Shown piece by piece: positions 9,398 to 20,776 of a DNA stretch of 64,000 nucleotides (within the stretch, counting starts at the first letter, position 1; each line of letters begins with the position of its first letter). Below the pieces are notes generated by a model. The model saw only the letters and a list, made by a program, of their open reading frames with translations. It had not been told where the DNA came from and did not search any database. This stretch comes from Nageia nagi. Taxonomy: Eukaryota; Pinophyta. The position numbers and the translations under genes were made by a program. The stretch covers positions 138,570,001 to 138,634,000 of the forward strand of contig JBITNC010000001.1 of the NCBI GenBank assembly GCA_050084985.1. The letters run 5' to 3'.

Positions 9398-10301
9398 TCA
9401 AGAAAAAGAAAGACTGTTCAAGAGTGCAACTCTAGCAGAAATAAAAGCTTTGAAGAGATGGTCTATTTTGTGATCCAAAAGGGCTAGAGCTCTGTCCAAG
9501 TCTCGGAGTGCCGTGTTGATTTCAGAGAGTTCAAGAGTCATGTGCAGCTTGGAGTTGGAGTTGAGTCGATTGTTGAGGTTATCAAGTGCAACATCTGCCC
9601 CCTCTAACTCGACCAACAACCACCTCTTGGATTTCCATCTTCTCATTTCAACGTTCTGCTTTAGCTTGGTTTGTAGATTGCTAAGAGGAAGTGATACAGA
9701 TAGAGACGGCATCCTAAGAGGGTTGACGGAAAATGAAGCCACTAGTGCAGAACACACCAAGATGGCAATTGCCTTAGCATGGTTCACGGCAATGAAAGCT
9801 TCTTCACCTGATCGTGCTTGCGCTTTTGCCTGGAGGCTTACGCTATCAGCCATTCGCCTGAGTGTAGACATGCATTTCTCAAGTCTGGATTGGATGCCCT
9901 TATTCTTTAGGCCTGACAAACTGGCAAGTGAGCTGCCCAATCTTTGAAGGGCACTGATTCGAATGGCTAACTGCATAGACGTGTGCTGCTTCCTCATTTC
10001 ATCTATGCTATCTCTCAACACATTGTAGATGTCCACCCATTTGCATCCCTTACTTGTGCCATCAATGTCAAACCCTAATTCTGAGGATCTGCGACAAGCG
10101 TCGATCACCACCTCCAAAGCTTCTCCAACCCAATCTGCGCAGTAATATGAGCAAGAAGGCTGTTCCTGTAATGTTTCCAGATCAGCTGCGAATTCAGAGA
10201 TGGCTGGGTGCCTCTCGAGTGTGGAGAGCATACTCCATGATCGCTTGTGCCTGTGCCCATCTCTGCGTGGAGAGAGGGAGCGCAGGGCTAAGGGCGCTCA
10301 T
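9398..10301 (-). pseudogene. BPS1/ROH1-like protein gene, A copy 1 (N terminus frameshifted)
   Basis: The least damaged copy. An open frame of 277 codons (10,231-9,398) runs from an internal Met to a TGA. It resembles plant BYPASS1 (BPS1) and ROH1-like proteins: an all-helical protein with ICSxFxAA-like CSALVASFSVNPLRM in the middle and the C-terminal IDHLFKAFISARVALLNSL (compare the GRDALL ending of BPS1). BPS1 in Arabidopsis restrains a root-derived mobile growth inhibitor; the function of this paralogue is unknown. Compared with the other A copies, the true start (MSAPGSLL..., Met at 10,301) has lost about 32 bp just after codon 3, shifting the frame. An in-frame loss of about 33 nt removes the LHLEDMLHLLD-type segment. 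Family assignment is from recognised sequence; the paralogy of the copies is certain. Confidence 0.7.
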
Positions 10302-10340
10302 GGTGGTCGGGATTACTGATGCTGCGGCATTTACATATGT

Positions 10341-10347
10341 ATTTATA
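10341..10347 (-). promoter_or_regulatory. TATA box of A copy 1
   Basis: The minus strand reads ATATAAATACATATG, with TATAAAT ending about 40 nt before the ATG at 10,301. The ATG context is CCACCATGAGC. The same spacing recurs in the other A copies and in the 16-17 kb B copy, which supports this ATG rather than upstream ones. Confidence 0.5.
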
Positions 10348-10729
10348 TTTCTGCAAGAGGGGGGACAAAAAGAAATAATCCCGCCCAAACCAAAAGCAAC
10401 TAATCTTAAGAAAATCAAGTTAGCGTAGTTTCTGTCCTCTCCCTTTGCAATTTCCATGTGATGAATGCGTGAAACCACCCGTGTGGGCGGGCTGTCTCCT
10501 TGTTGGGTCCTTGCAGATGATTCCTCTTTCAGCTCACCATGTGTCCAACTAATTTCCTCCTCCTAAAATCCATATTTTATTGAAGAAACGACCTTCGCAT
10601 ATTGTTATCTTACAACTATTTTGGTGGATCTCTGACATGCTATAAATCAATCTCTATTGTGTGGTGTCCTCCTCAGCAACAACAAAGGGGACAGCTTTTC
10701 GTTGTCATGAAAGGATTCTCATCTTCCAT

Positions 10730-10875
10730 GACGAATATTAAGGTTTTCACCAAGCTATGACTGTCTGCTTCAGAGATGAAAGGATGACAACAATCACCTT
10801 CGTGATGAATATGAAAGTCTTTCATCAAGCTATGATTGTCTCCTTAAGAGATGAAGCGATGACAAGATTCATTTG
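10730..10875. repeat. Tandem ~72-bp repeat in the A copy 1 upstream region
   Basis: Two units share TGA(C/T)GAATAT-x-AA, TTTCA(C/T)CAAGCTATGA(C/T)TGTCT and AGAGATGAA(A)G-GATGACAA. The same two-unit block lies upstream of every other copy that keeps its flank, and in the relic at 5,775-5,885. It lies about 430 bp upstream of the start codon. Confidence 0.7.
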
Positions 10876-11760
10876 AGTTGTATTATTTACTAGTATTATT
10901 GTATTTAGTTGTTGTATTTCCTACCTATAATATGAAAATGGATACATAAGTAAAGTGTCATTTTATGTCTATTTAGATAATAATGTCATTAAAACTATAA
11001 AACACATGATGGATAATTCAATTTATTCATGAATAATGTAAGAAGGGATTCATTGTGGTAGGATGCTACCAACAGAACTGAAAACAAACATAGATAAGAT
11101 TAAACTCAACACTTCATTTTTGTATTAGGTACATATTTCTAATAACTTGTAAGGATCTGAGTGATTATATGCACCAAGATATAATATAATTCTTAAAATA
11201 CTCCAAACACAACCATACAATTTAAATAGATCATATTCATAGTACATAGAAATGTAGCCTATATAATGAAATAAGATATTCAATTAAAATTTAAAGAAAA
11301 TGATGTATAAAAAATATTTTGACTTCGTGATTTTTTTAATATACTTACATTTCATATTTGATCATATATAATATTTATTTTTTTCTACTTTTTTGAAGTA
11401 TATAAGATTTAGTATTCCTTATAATTCTTGGTAATATTATCTACAATATCCTAACAAATATTATTATAATATCTTAACAAAGGATTTAGAAATAAGATTG
11501 ATTAAGATCCTAGCAATTATACTTTAAGAGAAAGAACTAATTTTTTTGTCAAGGGTAGGTAAATATGTGATGAAATAGTTATTGTACATGGAATAATCCA
11601 TTCAATAGTTAGAAATAAAAAGCTAGTTGTGATTAGTAACCCTTACATAAGAAAAATATATGTCAAAATATCATTAATATTATATAACAAGGTCATATAA
11701 AATAGAAAAATACAACTAAAAATACATTTTAATGTTCACGACTAATCAAAAATAGGCCAA
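10876..11760. repeat. Duplicated upstream flank of A copy 1
   Basis: AT-rich non-coding sequence, matching 34,737-35,620 nearly base for base and partly 63,650-64,000. No gene is seen in it. Confidence 0.6.
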
Positions 11761-14100
11761 TGGGACTCAACATTTGTACAATCTAGTTAAATGATAAAAA
11801 GAACTAGAGTTGATAACCCTTGGGACTTACAAAAGAGAATAAAATAATTATTAAGAGTGTCCCAAGCTAGAAGAGGGATCACTCATAGAGGAAAGGAAAC
11901 TAGTAATACATAGCTATCATTTAAGCTATAATTGTACAGTGCCTGTGTCAGATATGAGATGATGTCATGTCAACTTGAGATTCTAAGTATCCTAAAGAGT
12001 ATTTTATGAAGGATGTTTCCTCATAATAGGATCTAAAATAGGCTCAAGATAGATTGTTGTAAAGATACTCACTTGAAGAGGATGATCTATCTCAAAAATA
12101 GTGTTAGGCATCTCTGGTTAAGAAAATAAAAAATATGTGCATGGAGCCTTGAGAATCCTTGTACATGTAATAATATCATCCTTGAATCTTGTAGTAGATA
12201 GGAAATCAGAATATGTAGTTATTTTCATTCTCCACCTCCCACAGAGAGTAGAGTCGATAAGTTCTCTACGAATGTGGAATGTAGTGGTCCATATTGACAT
12301 GAAGCTAATGTGAATAAACTCACAATTGTCTAATGAGAATCCTTAGGTTGGGAGACCATTGGTGTTGGACATAGGTTGGAATGAAAATGCTACTATCAGT
12401 GATATGTAAGAAATACTCTACATAAAAAGCTAGTTTAGGGTTGAGAGGTTATGGAAGGGAGACTCAAGTAAAATGAATGTAGTGATGGTAAATCTCCTCT
12501 CTAATATATCTTTGTAGCTTTGCCTTTGAAGTTCAAAGGTGATTAGGAGTAGGTAATGAAATGCTAAAAGAAGATTAGTCAATAAAGATACTCATATAAT
12601 AAAGAAGTCAACTTCATTTAGAGTACCAATAATACCTATACCTAATGAAGCCTAAATATTCAAGCCTCTTTGAAGAACACAAAGTAAGAAATGGGTACCT
12701 CTTGTGGCCCATGATAGATTTACCAAACTATAATAGTTTGTGCAGAAAGGATGTGAGCTTGAATATGCTCTCAACATAGAGTGGTTATATGATGAAATCA
12801 CTTTCTATAATATTTTATGATATAGTATGCTGATAATAGATCATTTGTTGAAGCATGATGGTATGAATCATCTCAATGTGTGACCATTGAACGAGTCTAC
12901 GACTAGTGCCCCAAACCTTTGTCTCATAGAGAACTATGGGTTTAACAAGGGTATGAAAGAGAAATTTATTTGAAGGAAATCTTGAAAATTAATATAGAAG
13001 TATTGATATTATAAAATAGAAAATGAAGCATATCCCTTACAAATATGTGATTATGAGGTTGGTTTCAAGCTGAAAGATGGTCCTAAAAACTAAACACCTA
13101 GGTAGGTGTAAGTAGTATAGATCTCAATTATCTCAACTTTATAACAAAAATGGTATCTAGGGAGAGTACCATTAGAGGTATTAAAGATCATGATCTTCAT
13201 TTTATCAAGGTTCACTATGAGATATTTTTGGTCACTCAAACTAGGAGGTATATCCAATTATCTCTAAATACCATCAAGAGAGTCTGATAAGAGAATCACA
13301 TCATTTACAAATAGAAGTATAGTAATTCAGATCTAATGAAGTAAAAAACTATTTTCTATGTGAGGGTGTAGTCAAAAAAAGTGCTCAAGGTCATCAATAT
13401 ACATGCTAAAGAGAGTGGGTGAAAGGGGGCACCCTTGCTTAACTCTAATAGTTGTAGTGACCATATCTAAAAACTCATCCATAGTTTAGAATCCACCAAC
13501 CACTATATCATAAATCCTTATGATGGAAATAAAAAATGTATAAGAGATACCAATAGTATATAAATTTTGAAAAATTTAGTATCCTAGGATATTTTTAAAG
13601 GCTATCCAAAAATCAATAAATCAACAAAACACTTGATGAGCCTCCTCAATGATAGCTCAAAGGATGAAGATATGATCTGCAATATGGTATTCCCTCTTGA
13701 ATATTGCCTTCCCTCTTAACATAAGGTTATTCTACTCCAAATGATATTATAGCATCATGTTCAGAGTTGTGGCATAAAGCATGAAAAAAATATGCCCAAT
13801 TATTAGGGTTTTGTAATTATTAGGATTAAAAATTATCCTAATTTGTGAATCAGATAAATGATGTGATGTAACCATGAGAGAGAAAATTCTAAACATAAAA
13901 CACCACTAAATAAAGTAATAGGAGAGGAGAGTGAGTCACCACCATATTTTAGAAACTCAACTTACAAGCCTTCATAATTTATTGCTTTACCAATACAAAG
14001 TTTTCAAATGGCTGTGGAAATAATGTATAGATAAAAAAGATGACAAGATAGGAGGTGATAGAATGTGTGGAGTATGTTGAACAAGAATATCATAAACTTA
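11760..14100 (-). pseudogene. Non-LTR (LINE) retrotransposon ORF2 relic
   Basis: On the minus strand around 13,448-13,389 the sequence reads RVKQGCPLSPTLF-x-MYIDDLE, a hallmark of non-LTR reverse transcriptases. Upstream (about 13,900-14,000) comes KLCIGKAINYEGLQ-like and EFLKYGGDSLSSPIT sequence, typical of the region just before the polymerase core. Downstream come a possible catalytic block in a shifted frame (ICNDVILL; the expected Asp-Asp is read as Asn-Asp) and thumb-like sequence (VNLDKMKIMIFN, YTYLGV). A C-terminal frame with HIRRELIDSTLCGRW lies at 12,300-12,118. Many stops and frameshifts break the frame. Intact elements copy their RNA at a nicked target. The 5' half and the ends are not recognisable. 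A copy with two large internal deletions lies at 35.6-36.6 kb. Confidence 0.7.
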
Positions 14101-14544
14101 ACTATCATATGATACCAAAAACTAAGGTTCTATGTTATATGAGGGTTGTTTGCTTGGAAGGAGGGCACACCAAAAGGTTCTAGGAGAGTGATGGACATAG
14201 TCAATAAGAACATGTCAAGTAGTGGTAAGAAAATGATGTCTCTTTAGAATAAGATCATGATAAACTATTTGGATGGATAATAAAGAGGAAGGATCATGGG
14301 AGAGATAAAAGTGAAGTATCTTATGCAGGGATTTATATTTTGCATCATACCAATGATTCCTAAGTTAAGAATTAGAATAGCAAGGTAAATAAGAATGATA
14401 GGCCTTATGGGGAAAGGCATTAAGGTATTCCTTCTAGAGCATATTGGATAAAATATTGTATGTGGTAGTGACATTCTTAGGAGCATAGAGTAGATTACTA
14501 TTGTTATCTAGAAGGATAGTGGTATGTTGAATACTAGAAGGACT

Positions 14545-15930
14545 CAAAGAAGGAGAAAATTGAAAGTGAAAGCATTTAGGGGGTGTTTACTAAGAGAAAA
14601 AGTAATAGAATTGCATGGTATGTAAGGGAAAGACTATGTGATATAGTAAGGTTTTGAATGCAAGGAATAGAATGTAAGCTAGCTAATACATAGTCCACCA
14701 CACTTGCTCTTTAATTATAACTAAATTTTATGAATCTAATAGAGTCAAAAAGATAACCATACACCATTACAATTTGAATAAGTAATTTTAACCATATCAT
14801 TGATTACTAATACTAGAGAGCACCTTAATTTGATCGACCAAGGGCATGACTAAAAAAAGGGAGGTGAATCATGGATCACTAGTCTATGATCATAGATAAA
14901 AACCCATTTATTTTCTTTTTATACAATAATAACTAGATCTTGAGCCTTATATATCTCTTCAATTTTGAGTCTTGTGAGATCATCTAAGTAAATTTTGTAT
15001 GGAAGAAGAAGAAATTTTTTCTTTGCTTGAAAGGCTTGTAAGCAATTATTTGTTACTTTAAATCGATCAATTAATGTATCATTTTTTATAGTCTATGTTT
15101 TTCTAGGGTAATACTTTTTAGGTCCAAAGTATCATGAATGAATATGTGCACATCTTGTAATGGAGAGTTGGTTTTGGGAAGACAAAAAACTTGAAGATTG
15201 AGTTCCTTAGTATGGCAAACCATATCTTTTGTAAATTCATCTTATAGAACCAAGTCAACAAAAAGGAAGGCTTTTTATCCTTAGCTACTTTATCCCATGA
15301 ATGATGTTTTGTGACCTACTTCTATATAGATTGTTATTGAATAGTGGTTTCCTACTTGAGTTATTCATGTTGTGTGAGAATTTTTGATTAGTTATATTTA
15401 AGTTCAGTAACCACTTCCTAGATTTGTTGTAATTCTTGATGTGAAATTATACTAGAAGAGGAGGTTTGGGTGATTCAAGTATCTCATTTCTACTCTTCAT
15501 CTCTAATATGAATTGGTCCTTTTATGTGATTATTATTTAAGTAATGCAATCATTTTTTGAGAGCCAACAATAATCATTTCTAATTGTGAGATACACTAAT
15601 ATTCTTGAGCTTATGCATTAATAGTATTTCTTTGCTCTTCCAATTGAGAGATCTGTTAAGCTTGTGCAGTTATGGTATCCTTTTTCTTTGATACTAGAAT
15701 ATATATATTCAAGAGTCACTTCTTGAATAGATCTAATTTTAATTGAAATAAATTGATCTTCTCTTGGGTATTTGAGTTTTTGCTATACAAATATTTAATA
15801 AATTGATTTTTCCACTTTTTGAAGATCATATGGGTTTAGGAATCATTTGCATGCAAGATTAGGTCACATGTAGATGAATAAGGGTACATGTAGATGAATC
15901 AAGGTATATGTAGATGAATGAAGCATATCA
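14545..15930. repeat. Duplicated interval, unassigned
   Basis: Matches 36,555-37,935 closely. A minus-strand frame (HHSWDKVAKDKKPSF... in this copy, 65 codons open at 37,318-37,124) is partly shared by both copies. I do not recognise it; it may belong to the same retroelement as the adjoining LINE relic. Confidence 0.5.
15866..15926. repeat. Three-unit 21-bp tandem repeat
   Basis: Three consecutive variants of GGTACATGTAGATGAATAA-G. The same three units occur at 37,868-37,928. Confidence 0.7.
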
Positions 15931-16171
15931 CTACTAGAAAACCCTAGATTTACATCATTTTTTATATCCAAATGTAGTGATTCTTTTTAATATTTTTTAC
16001 TCAAAACATATGCAAATTTGGATGCAGCTAACACAATATAATTTACATCAATTTTTACATTTTCCTTTAGTCATTTTTTACATCCATTTTTTGTATATTC
16101 AAGGTGTTTTTTGCATTCAAATGTATTGTTTCATGTCATATTTTATTTACTTTGTAGCATCATTTGGTCTA

Positions 16172-17072
16172 TTTTGTGATCCAAAAGAGTTAGATCTCTG
16201 TCCAAGTCTTGGAGTGTCGTGTTGATTTAAGAGAGTTCAAGAGTCATATGCAACTTGGAGTTGGATTCGATTCGATTGTTGAGGTTTTCAAGTGCAACAT
16301 CTTCCCTCTCTAACTTAACCAACAACCACCTCTTGGACTTCTATCTTCTCATTTTAACATCCTGCTTTAGCTTGGTTTGTATATTGCTAAGAGGACGTGA
16401 TACAAATAGAGACGACATCCTAAGACGGTTGACGGAAAATGAAGCCACTAGTGCATAACATACCAAGATGGTAATTGCCTTAGCATGGTTGACAGCCATG
16501 AAAGCTTCTTCACCTTATCCTACTTTTACTTTTTGCTGGAGGCTTACGCTATCAGCCATTCACCTGAGTGTAGACATGCATTTCTGAAGTCTGGATTGGA
16601 TGCCCTTGTTCTTTAGGCCTGAGAGATTCTCAAGTGAGCTGCCCGATCTTTGAAGGGAATTGGTTTGAATGGCTAACTGCATAGATACATGTTGCTTCCT
16701 GATTTCATCTATGCTATCAATCAACAAATTGCAGATTTCTGGCAGATGCAACATTTCTTCTAAATGTAGATCCACCAATTTGCATCCCTTACTTATACCA
16801 TCAATGTCAAACTCTAATTCTATGGATCTACGACAAGCGTTGATCACTACCTTCAAAGGTTCTCCAAGGCAATCTATGAAGTAATATGAGCAAGAAGGTT
16901 GTTCCTGTAATCTTTCCAGATCAGCTACGATTTCAAAGATGGTTGGGTGCCTCTCGAGTGTGGAGGGCATACTCCATGATCGCTTATGCCTGTAACCATC
17001 TTTCAGTGGAGAGAGGGAGCGCAGGGATAAGGCCGCTCTGGGAGATGATAGAAGAGATCCAGATGTGCTCAT
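16172..17072 (-). pseudogene. BPS1/ROH1-like pseudogene, B copy 1
   Basis: Opens at Met 17,072 (MSTSGSLLSS...) and stays open to 16,560, ending KCMSTLR followed by TGA. The A copies have CGA (Arg) at that position, so the stop is a CG-to-TG change. The frame then continues with MADSVSL-like sequence and further lesions. The extreme C terminus is lost at about 16,172. Similarity to the A copies is clear but lower, and CpG steps common in A are mostly TpG or CpA here. Without the stop it would be an ordinary ~330-residue family member. The other B copy (38.6-39.3 kb) shares this stop. Confidence 0.78.
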
Positions 17073-17111
17073 GGTGGTCAGGATTACTGATGCTATTACA
17101 TTTACATATGT

Positions 17112-17118
17112 ATTTATA
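17112..17118 (-). promoter_or_regulatory. TATA box of B copy 1
   Basis: Minus-strand TATAAAT about 40 nt upstream of the ATG at 17,072, at the same place as in the A copies. Confidence 0.45.
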
Positions 17119-17523
17119 TAGCTTATATTGTTGCAAGAGGGGAGACAAATAGAAAGAATCCAACTGATACCAAAGGCATCTAATCTTAACAAAATCAATT
17201 TTGCATGACTTCTATCCTCGCCCTTTGGAATTTCCATGTGATGAATGCATGAAACGATCCATGCTGGAGGCTGTCTCCTTGTTGGGTCCTTGCAGATGGT
17301 TCTACTTTCAGCTCACCATTTCAAACATGCCTACCACCATGTGTCGAACTATTTTCCTCCATCTAAAATCCATATTTTATTGCAAAACCTTCTTCGTATG
17401 CTGTTATCTTAACCACTTTAGTGGATCTCTGACATGCTATAAATTAATCTCTATTGTGTATTTTACTCCACTGCCACAACAAAGAGGATATCTTTTCCTT
17501 TTCATGAAAAGATTCCATCTTTC

Positions 17524-17850
17524 ATGACGAATATCAAGGCTCTCATCAAGCTATAACTGTCTCCTTGAGAGATGAAAGGATGACAACATCCATCTTGCAT
17601 GATTATGTCCTTAAGGGATAAAGCGATGACAAGATCCATTTGAGTTGTCGTATTTATTAGTATTGATATCTTTTTACATGGTGTTATATATATTTTATTT
17701 CATCTACTTATAATCATTTCATTCTAAATGATGTCATAAGTTTTACATTTATTTGGATAATTTTGTATTACTATTTAATTTGTATGGATACTTGGTTTTC
17801 ATTATTATTTTCATTCTAATCTTATATTTAGCGATAAAGAATCTAAACAA
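17524..17850. repeat. Upstream flank of B copy 1
   Basis: Contains the diverged tandem ~72-bp block (CAAGCTATAACTGTCTCC, then GAGAGATGAAAGGATGACAA). It matches 39,545-39,870 and, less well, 5,775-6,060. No coding sequence is seen. Confidence 0.6.
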
Positions 17851-17979
17851 TTGATTGGTTAAAAAATATTTGCAGTACATTTTAATTTTACATAAGTTTT
17901 AAAATTCAATGTAGAATCTGAAGGTTAAATAACTAGCTATTGCAACAAACTGCAATCGGTAGAGTGTAGAAAAATATTT

Positions 17980-18670
17980 GGTTTTTATTTTAGAAATAAG
18001 TAGAGAATTCCATAAATTTTGAATTGTATAATTTTTAATTAATTTGTAATTAATCTAGTTATGTACATAATGAAAAATGTATGTAAATGAAAAGGAAGTA
18101 GATAAATATATAGTTTGTTTTCTATAGATTATATGTAATTATTGTGTGAGAAATAATATTATTTTTCAAATGTAAATGTTGGAAATAAATAAGGCATTCC
18201 ATAATGTTTCAATTTTTTATTTTTGAATACAATTAAACTTAAAAAAATGAGTATTTATCAAATGTGAACGTTGAAAATAACTAGAGTGTTTGAGAATGTT
18301 TGAAATTTATATTTTTGAGTACAATTAAACTCTAGTAATGGATATATTAAAGAAAATGTTGTTTGTAATAAATCTAGTTATGTACATAATGAAAAATGTA
18401 AGTAAATAGAAATGAAGTAGATAATGAGAAATAGTTTGTTCCAATATATGTTAGTTTGAGATTGATGTAATACATTTACATTTGAAGAAATGAAAATGAG
18501 CATGTAATAGATTGTGAAATGAAGATTATTAAAATGTTGAATTACATTGTAATGAAGATAATTAAAATGTTGAATTACATTGTAAGTAATATAGTTTTGT
18601 ACATAATGGAAAATGTAACTAAATGTAAAGCAGTACATAAAGAGAAATAATCTGAACCAATATACAAATC
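17980..18670. repeat. Cluster of short tandem repeats
   Basis: Three dispersed variants of CTAGTTATGTACATAATGAA (about 18,055, 18,370 and 18,595). Two units hold CAATTAAACT preceded by a GTTGGAAATAA- or GTTGAAAATAA-type segment (18,175-18,240 and 18,262-18,330). Two exact-length 33-bp units hold AAAATGTTGAATTACATTGTAA (18,518-18,586). Most of the cluster is absent from the duplicated copy near 40,108. Confidence 0.6.
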
Positions 18671-19167
18671 AGTTCTTTTTTGTTAATCTTCAAACTCTGT
18701 GTATGTTATGGATATTTTTTCCTATTACTCCATCCTTCCATAGGGTTGTAATTGGTTTTTCATAACAATATTTTGCTTGACTAGGTTCATGTCAATTCAC
18801 ATATGCAATTATACAAAATTAATCCATGAACAAGTTTACAGGAATTTTCTTTAGTTTTCCATATTTTTAGATACCTAAAATGAGATACTGGAATGTTAGT
18901 TTTTGCATTTGTAAAATATATTTAAATAATTCAAAGAAATTGTTATGTTTTGAAAATATGTAGGAAGGAAAAAATTATATATTTTAGAAAATGTTAATGG
19001 AATTCAAAAATAATTTGATGATTTCTATAAAGAAAGTAAGATATATTTTATTTATAAATATTTGCCTACAGAATATATAGCATAGCGAACCTGAAGAGAT
19101 TTTATATGTTATTGATGTTACCATGTGGGATGATTGGGAAGTGACAAAAAATGTTCTTCTTCTTTTT

Positions 19168-19395
19168 CTAACAACATACATGTATACCAAATTGCATTCT
19201 TTCCAATTTTTCAAAAGGGAAAGATGGTTGTATGTAAATATAATTTAATTCACATACTATAGATATAGTTATGAAAGCTAGTCCTTTATGTTTAGTGTTA
19301 CCAATATCAATAGTTTCCCTTTCAAGTAGAAGTCCTTGTGATTTATGTATTGTTAGTTCCCATGCCATTTTTAGTGGTATTTATCATTTTTGAGC
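19168..19395 (-). pseudogene. PIF1-like DNA helicase C-terminal fragment
   Basis: The minus strand reads IPLKMAWELTIHKSQGLLLE, then TIDIGNT and GLAFITIS. This is the end of the superfamily 1B helicase core of PIF1-type enzymes (AW-x-x-TIHKSQG-x-T is motif V/VI; GL-x-F-x-A-x-SRV follows). The Arg of the usual SRV motif is missing (SIV here). Only about 70 codons remain and the Walker motifs are absent, so it cannot function. PIF1-like helicases occur as host genes and as the helicase half of Helitron RepHel proteins. No Rep domain or Helitron end was identified, so the source is undecided. Confidence 0.7.
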
Positions 19396-19689
19396 ATAGT
19401 TTAAGGGTATATGAATTTGAATTATTAATGTTTTGAATCCAATCTATTGGACCCATCTTCATAATTATTGAATAAAAAAAATAAATTGTAACCTTATTCT
19501 TTAAGTGGAGATAAGTAACACCTAATTTTATAAGATCAATATCAACCCTCTTACTATAAAATACTAAAAATATTAATAATCTTAAATTCTACATAAAAGT
19601 ATCTTTCCAATGATGTAAAGAACATGAACAGTGAGTTAAAATGCCAAAGTTATGGCTAGTTTAGTATCATATTACTTTTTGTTGTTTGC

Positions 19690-20350
19690 AAATTAGGTCA
19701 ATAATAGGTAACCATGCCCTACTAATCTCAACACCTTGGTCTCTATTAATATTATTAGGGTTAAGTTTAATTTCAATAGATTCTCTAATTCTTTATTCTT
19801 GCAATTTATCACATCTAGCTAGGAGTTCAATCCTATTCATGAGTATATGGTGTTTAGTCTTATCTACATTTTTAGTAAGGGTAGATTTGATTATTATATT
19901 ATATTATAAACTAAAAAAATGTTCTTTAACTCTTTTATGTGTTGACCTACCTATTTCACTAATGCAACAAGTTCCATACTCACATTATCTTATATACACC
20001 TATATGTTTTAAGGGTTGTACATGGTCCTTCATAGATATGAACATGTTCTCTAATTTATTGAGAGGAAGAAAAATTATCTTAATGTATGCTTTTATTAAT
20101 ATTTTAGCTAAATTATAACTTAAACACTTGGTATAAGGATGGTAGGATACCCCTATGTGTGAATTAGTATTAATATAGTCTAGTATCTCATTTATTTTTT
20201 CTCTTTCTATCTTATTTCATGCATTTCTAATTTGTTTAGGAGAAAAACCATTACTCATTAGTGCTTTAGTTAGATGCATTTTCTCATTATGTATATGGTA
20301 ATTATCTAACTTTTGGTACCTCAAGGGAGTTTGTTTAGAAGGACATAAGG
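19690..20350 (-). pseudogene. Penelope-like retroelement, GIY-YIG endonuclease region
   Basis: On the minus strand an NGFSPKQIRNA-type linker end is followed by YHPYTKCLSYNLAKIL, IKIIFLPLNKLEN, HIGVYKIM and, after a 2-nt loss, CEYGTCCISEIGRSTHKRVK. Near 19,720 comes SRAWLPIIDL. This order (post-RT linker, GVYKI-C-x-C-x-x-CYIG-x-x-GRS-x-x-x-R-x-KEH, W-x-P-I) is the GIY-YIG nuclease tail of endonuclease-bearing Penelope-like elements. The homologue at 40.8-41.1 kb keeps the frame across the 2-nt gap. Sequence farther upstream (to about 20,640) may be the tail of its reverse transcriptase but is too broken to assign. Intact enzymes nick DNA to prime reverse transcription. Confidence 0.72.
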
Positions 20351-20776
20351 GTTAATCCTATTTGGAAACACATGGTGCTCTGGGTGGTATTTCATTAGGT
20401 CAATTTTGTGTGCTTTTTGATTATGAGATACCTTGAAGTGTGATTGCTCACCCTGCAACTATTTTTAATGAGGTTGGGGTCATTCTAGCCTATGGAGCTA
20501 CTTTATCATGGGAAGATAAAAGGATAGAAACCCTTTACTATTCATTTCACTCTCATTTGTCTATAGATTTAAGTATCCATAGTTACAAAGGAAGTCTTCA
20601 TATTCATGATTTTGCATTCTTTATGAAGAGACCGATGCATTATTTTTCTTATCATCAAATTATATGTTGTTAGAATTAGACAATCATTGGGATCCAAAGC
20701 CCAAGTGAAGCATAATTATAGTAACTTTTCCTTAGGTTATTTTAATGGTTCATGAATTCTTTAGGTTGGTTAAGAG

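Noticed and set aside
9513-9947. Plus-strand ORFs opposite the BPS1-like copies (also at 33.5, 34.0, 62.25 and 62.9 kb)
   Set aside because: They are shadows of the conserved minus-strand frame. Substitutions among copies preserve the minus-strand protein better.
15929-15944. CACTA transposon terminus (CACTACTAGAAAACCC, also at 37,935-37,950)
   Set aside because: The motif fits a CACTA end, but no matching inverted end or 3-bp target duplication was found. The two occurrences are just the two copies of the large duplication.
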